From: an uncultured Collinsella sp.
GTDB taxonomy: Bacteria > Actinomycetota > Coriobacteriia > Coriobacteriales > Coriobacteriaceae
Direction: 5' to 3'
DNA length: 6,078 nucleotides
Assembly (NCBI GenBank): GCA_900555815.1
Contig: USMR01000061.1
Coordinates: forward strand, 1-6,078
Shown here: one piece after another, positions 5,327 to 6,078 of the stretch
Layout of the letters: every line of letters begins with the position of its first letter
How positions within the stretch are numbered: the first letter of the stretch is position 1
Program-made: the position numbers and the translations under genes
Notes under the pieces: generated by a model
Seen by the model: only the letters and a program-made list of their open reading frames with translations
Told to the model about the DNA's origin: nothing
The model's database searches: none

Positions 5327-6078
5327 TGGTCGGCGATATAGCCCAAAGCGACGGCGGTATAGGCCGCGGCACCGAGGGGAAGCTCGGCATCGTTAAAACG
5401 CGCCTTGGGATGGTGCTGGGCAAAGTGTTCGTCCGTGTCGGCTACGGCCGCGCCCACGGTAAAGTACGCACTCGGAATCTCGCTCGAGATAAGCGCGAAG
5501 TCCTCACTCGCCATGGCATGGAAAAGCGGCAAGAAAGCCGCCTTGGGCAGCACTGCGCCCACGTAGCCAAGCGACGCCTGAGTCATATCGCTGTCGAGCA
5601 CAAGCGGCGGAACATCCGAAAGCGTCTCGATGGTCGCCGGCGTACGATATGTTGTGGCAACGCCGTTAACGACCTCCGCGATGCGGGTCTTGAGGTGAGC
5701 CATGAGCTCAACATCAAAGCCGCGCAGCGTTCCCTCGAGCACGCAGGTGTCGGGGATGACGTTGGCCGCCAAGCCGCCAGCAAACTTACCAACGGTAAGT
5801 GCGACTTCCTTGGCCGCCGGCACCTCGCGGGAGATAAGCTCCTGGAGCGCCAGATGCACATGCACGCCTGCCGTGATGGGGTCGATGCAGATCTCGGGGC
5901 TCGAGCCATGGCCGCCCTTGCCCTGGAGCGTGATACGGAAACCGTACACGCCCGAGAGCGCCGGGCTGCCGTAGAGCACCAGGCCAAGCGGCGACTGGCT
6001 GTTGACATGCATGGCAAAGGCCGCCTGAGGGCGCGGGTTCTCGAGCAAGCCGTCGGCAATGGCGGCGCGGGCGCCCTC
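5320..6078 (-). CDS. M20-family amidohydrolase/peptidase, C-terminal part (start outside window)
   Basis: About 252 residues are visible, against roughly 390 for the family. The frame is open to the right edge and the visible part begins EGARAAIADGLLENPRP, a typical internal M20 segment (compare GAKAMIEDGL in relatives), so the start codon and the first metal ligands lie outside. Motifs seen are AFAMHVNS with a likely metal-binding His (about residue 24), the dimerisation/lid domain entry GKGGHGSSPEICIDPI (53-68), NVIPDTCVLEGTLRG (106-120), MASEDFA (189-195) and the closing HHPKARFNDAELPLG (222-236), whose His is the usual last metal ligand. Such enzymes are cytosolic two-metal hydrolases of N-acyl amino acids, aminobenzoyl-glutamate-type conjugates or dipeptides; the exact substrate cannot be read here. 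The truncated permease follows after 122 bp, so uptake and hydrolysis may once have been coupled. Confidence 0.9.
   Translation of the reverse strand, partial: EGARAAIADGLLENPRPQAAFAMHVNSQSPLGLVLYGSPALSGVYGFRITLQGKGGHGSSPEICIDPITAGVHVHLALQELISREVPAAKEVALTVGKFAGGLAANVIPDTCVLEGTLRGFDVELMAHLKTRIAEVVNGVATTYRTPATIETLSDVPPLVLDSDMTQASLGYVGAVLPKAAFLPLFHAMASEDFALISSEIPSAYFTVGAAVADTDEHFAQHHPKARFNDAELPLGAAAYTAVALGYIADHR

Noticed and set aside
4574..5341. 255-codon plus-strand frame across the palindrome and antisense to MFS
   Set aside because: Begins inside an inverted repeat, has low-complexity His/Gly/Asp/Arg-rich composition and lies antisense to a better-supported gene.

Overview
The window is GC-rich, densely coding DNA in which every recognisable gene lies on the minus strand. 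Codon use, gene style and the GC-rich palindromes between genes suggest an anaerobic actinobacterium of the Coriobacteriia, perhaps Collinsella or a relative. That assignment is impression-level inference and no marker gene here proves it.

In transcription order (right to left): the 3' two-thirds of an M20-family amidohydrolase/peptidase (5320-6078, entering from outside the window); a 122-bp gap holding nested inverted repeats; a very short MFS permease (4748-5197) that looks internally deleted; a 304-bp gap carrying three back-to-back inverted repeats of 62-64 bp each, then a TATAAT box; hisS, histidyl-tRNA synthetase (3130-4443), closed by an intrinsic terminator with a T15 tract; a promoter region; and ppc, phosphoenolpyruvate carboxylase (body 53-2629, 5' portion 2675-2872). 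Positions 1-52 lie downstream of ppc and hold nothing I can name.

The genes do not form one pathway. HisRS is a translation housekeeping enzyme and PEPC is the anaplerotic enzyme that makes oxaloacetate. The M20 hydrolase and MFS permease could once have formed an uptake-and-hydrolysis pair, but the permease is now only about a third of the usual length.

The unusual points are: (1) ppc keeps its catalytic motifs, but its 5' end is crossed by two in-frame TAA codons and its last residues are a hydrophobic string in place of the family's conserved C-terminus. A/T homopolymers of 9 lie at both damaged ends, so real decay, an unusual two-piece protein and a sequence or assembly error must be told apart. 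(2) There is a regular array of three dyads, the middle one a perfect 64-bp palindrome. (3) The MFS gene is internally deleted. (4) The M20-MFS spacer can fold in mutually exclusive ways. I see no CRISPR array, tRNA, rRNA, transposase or defence system.
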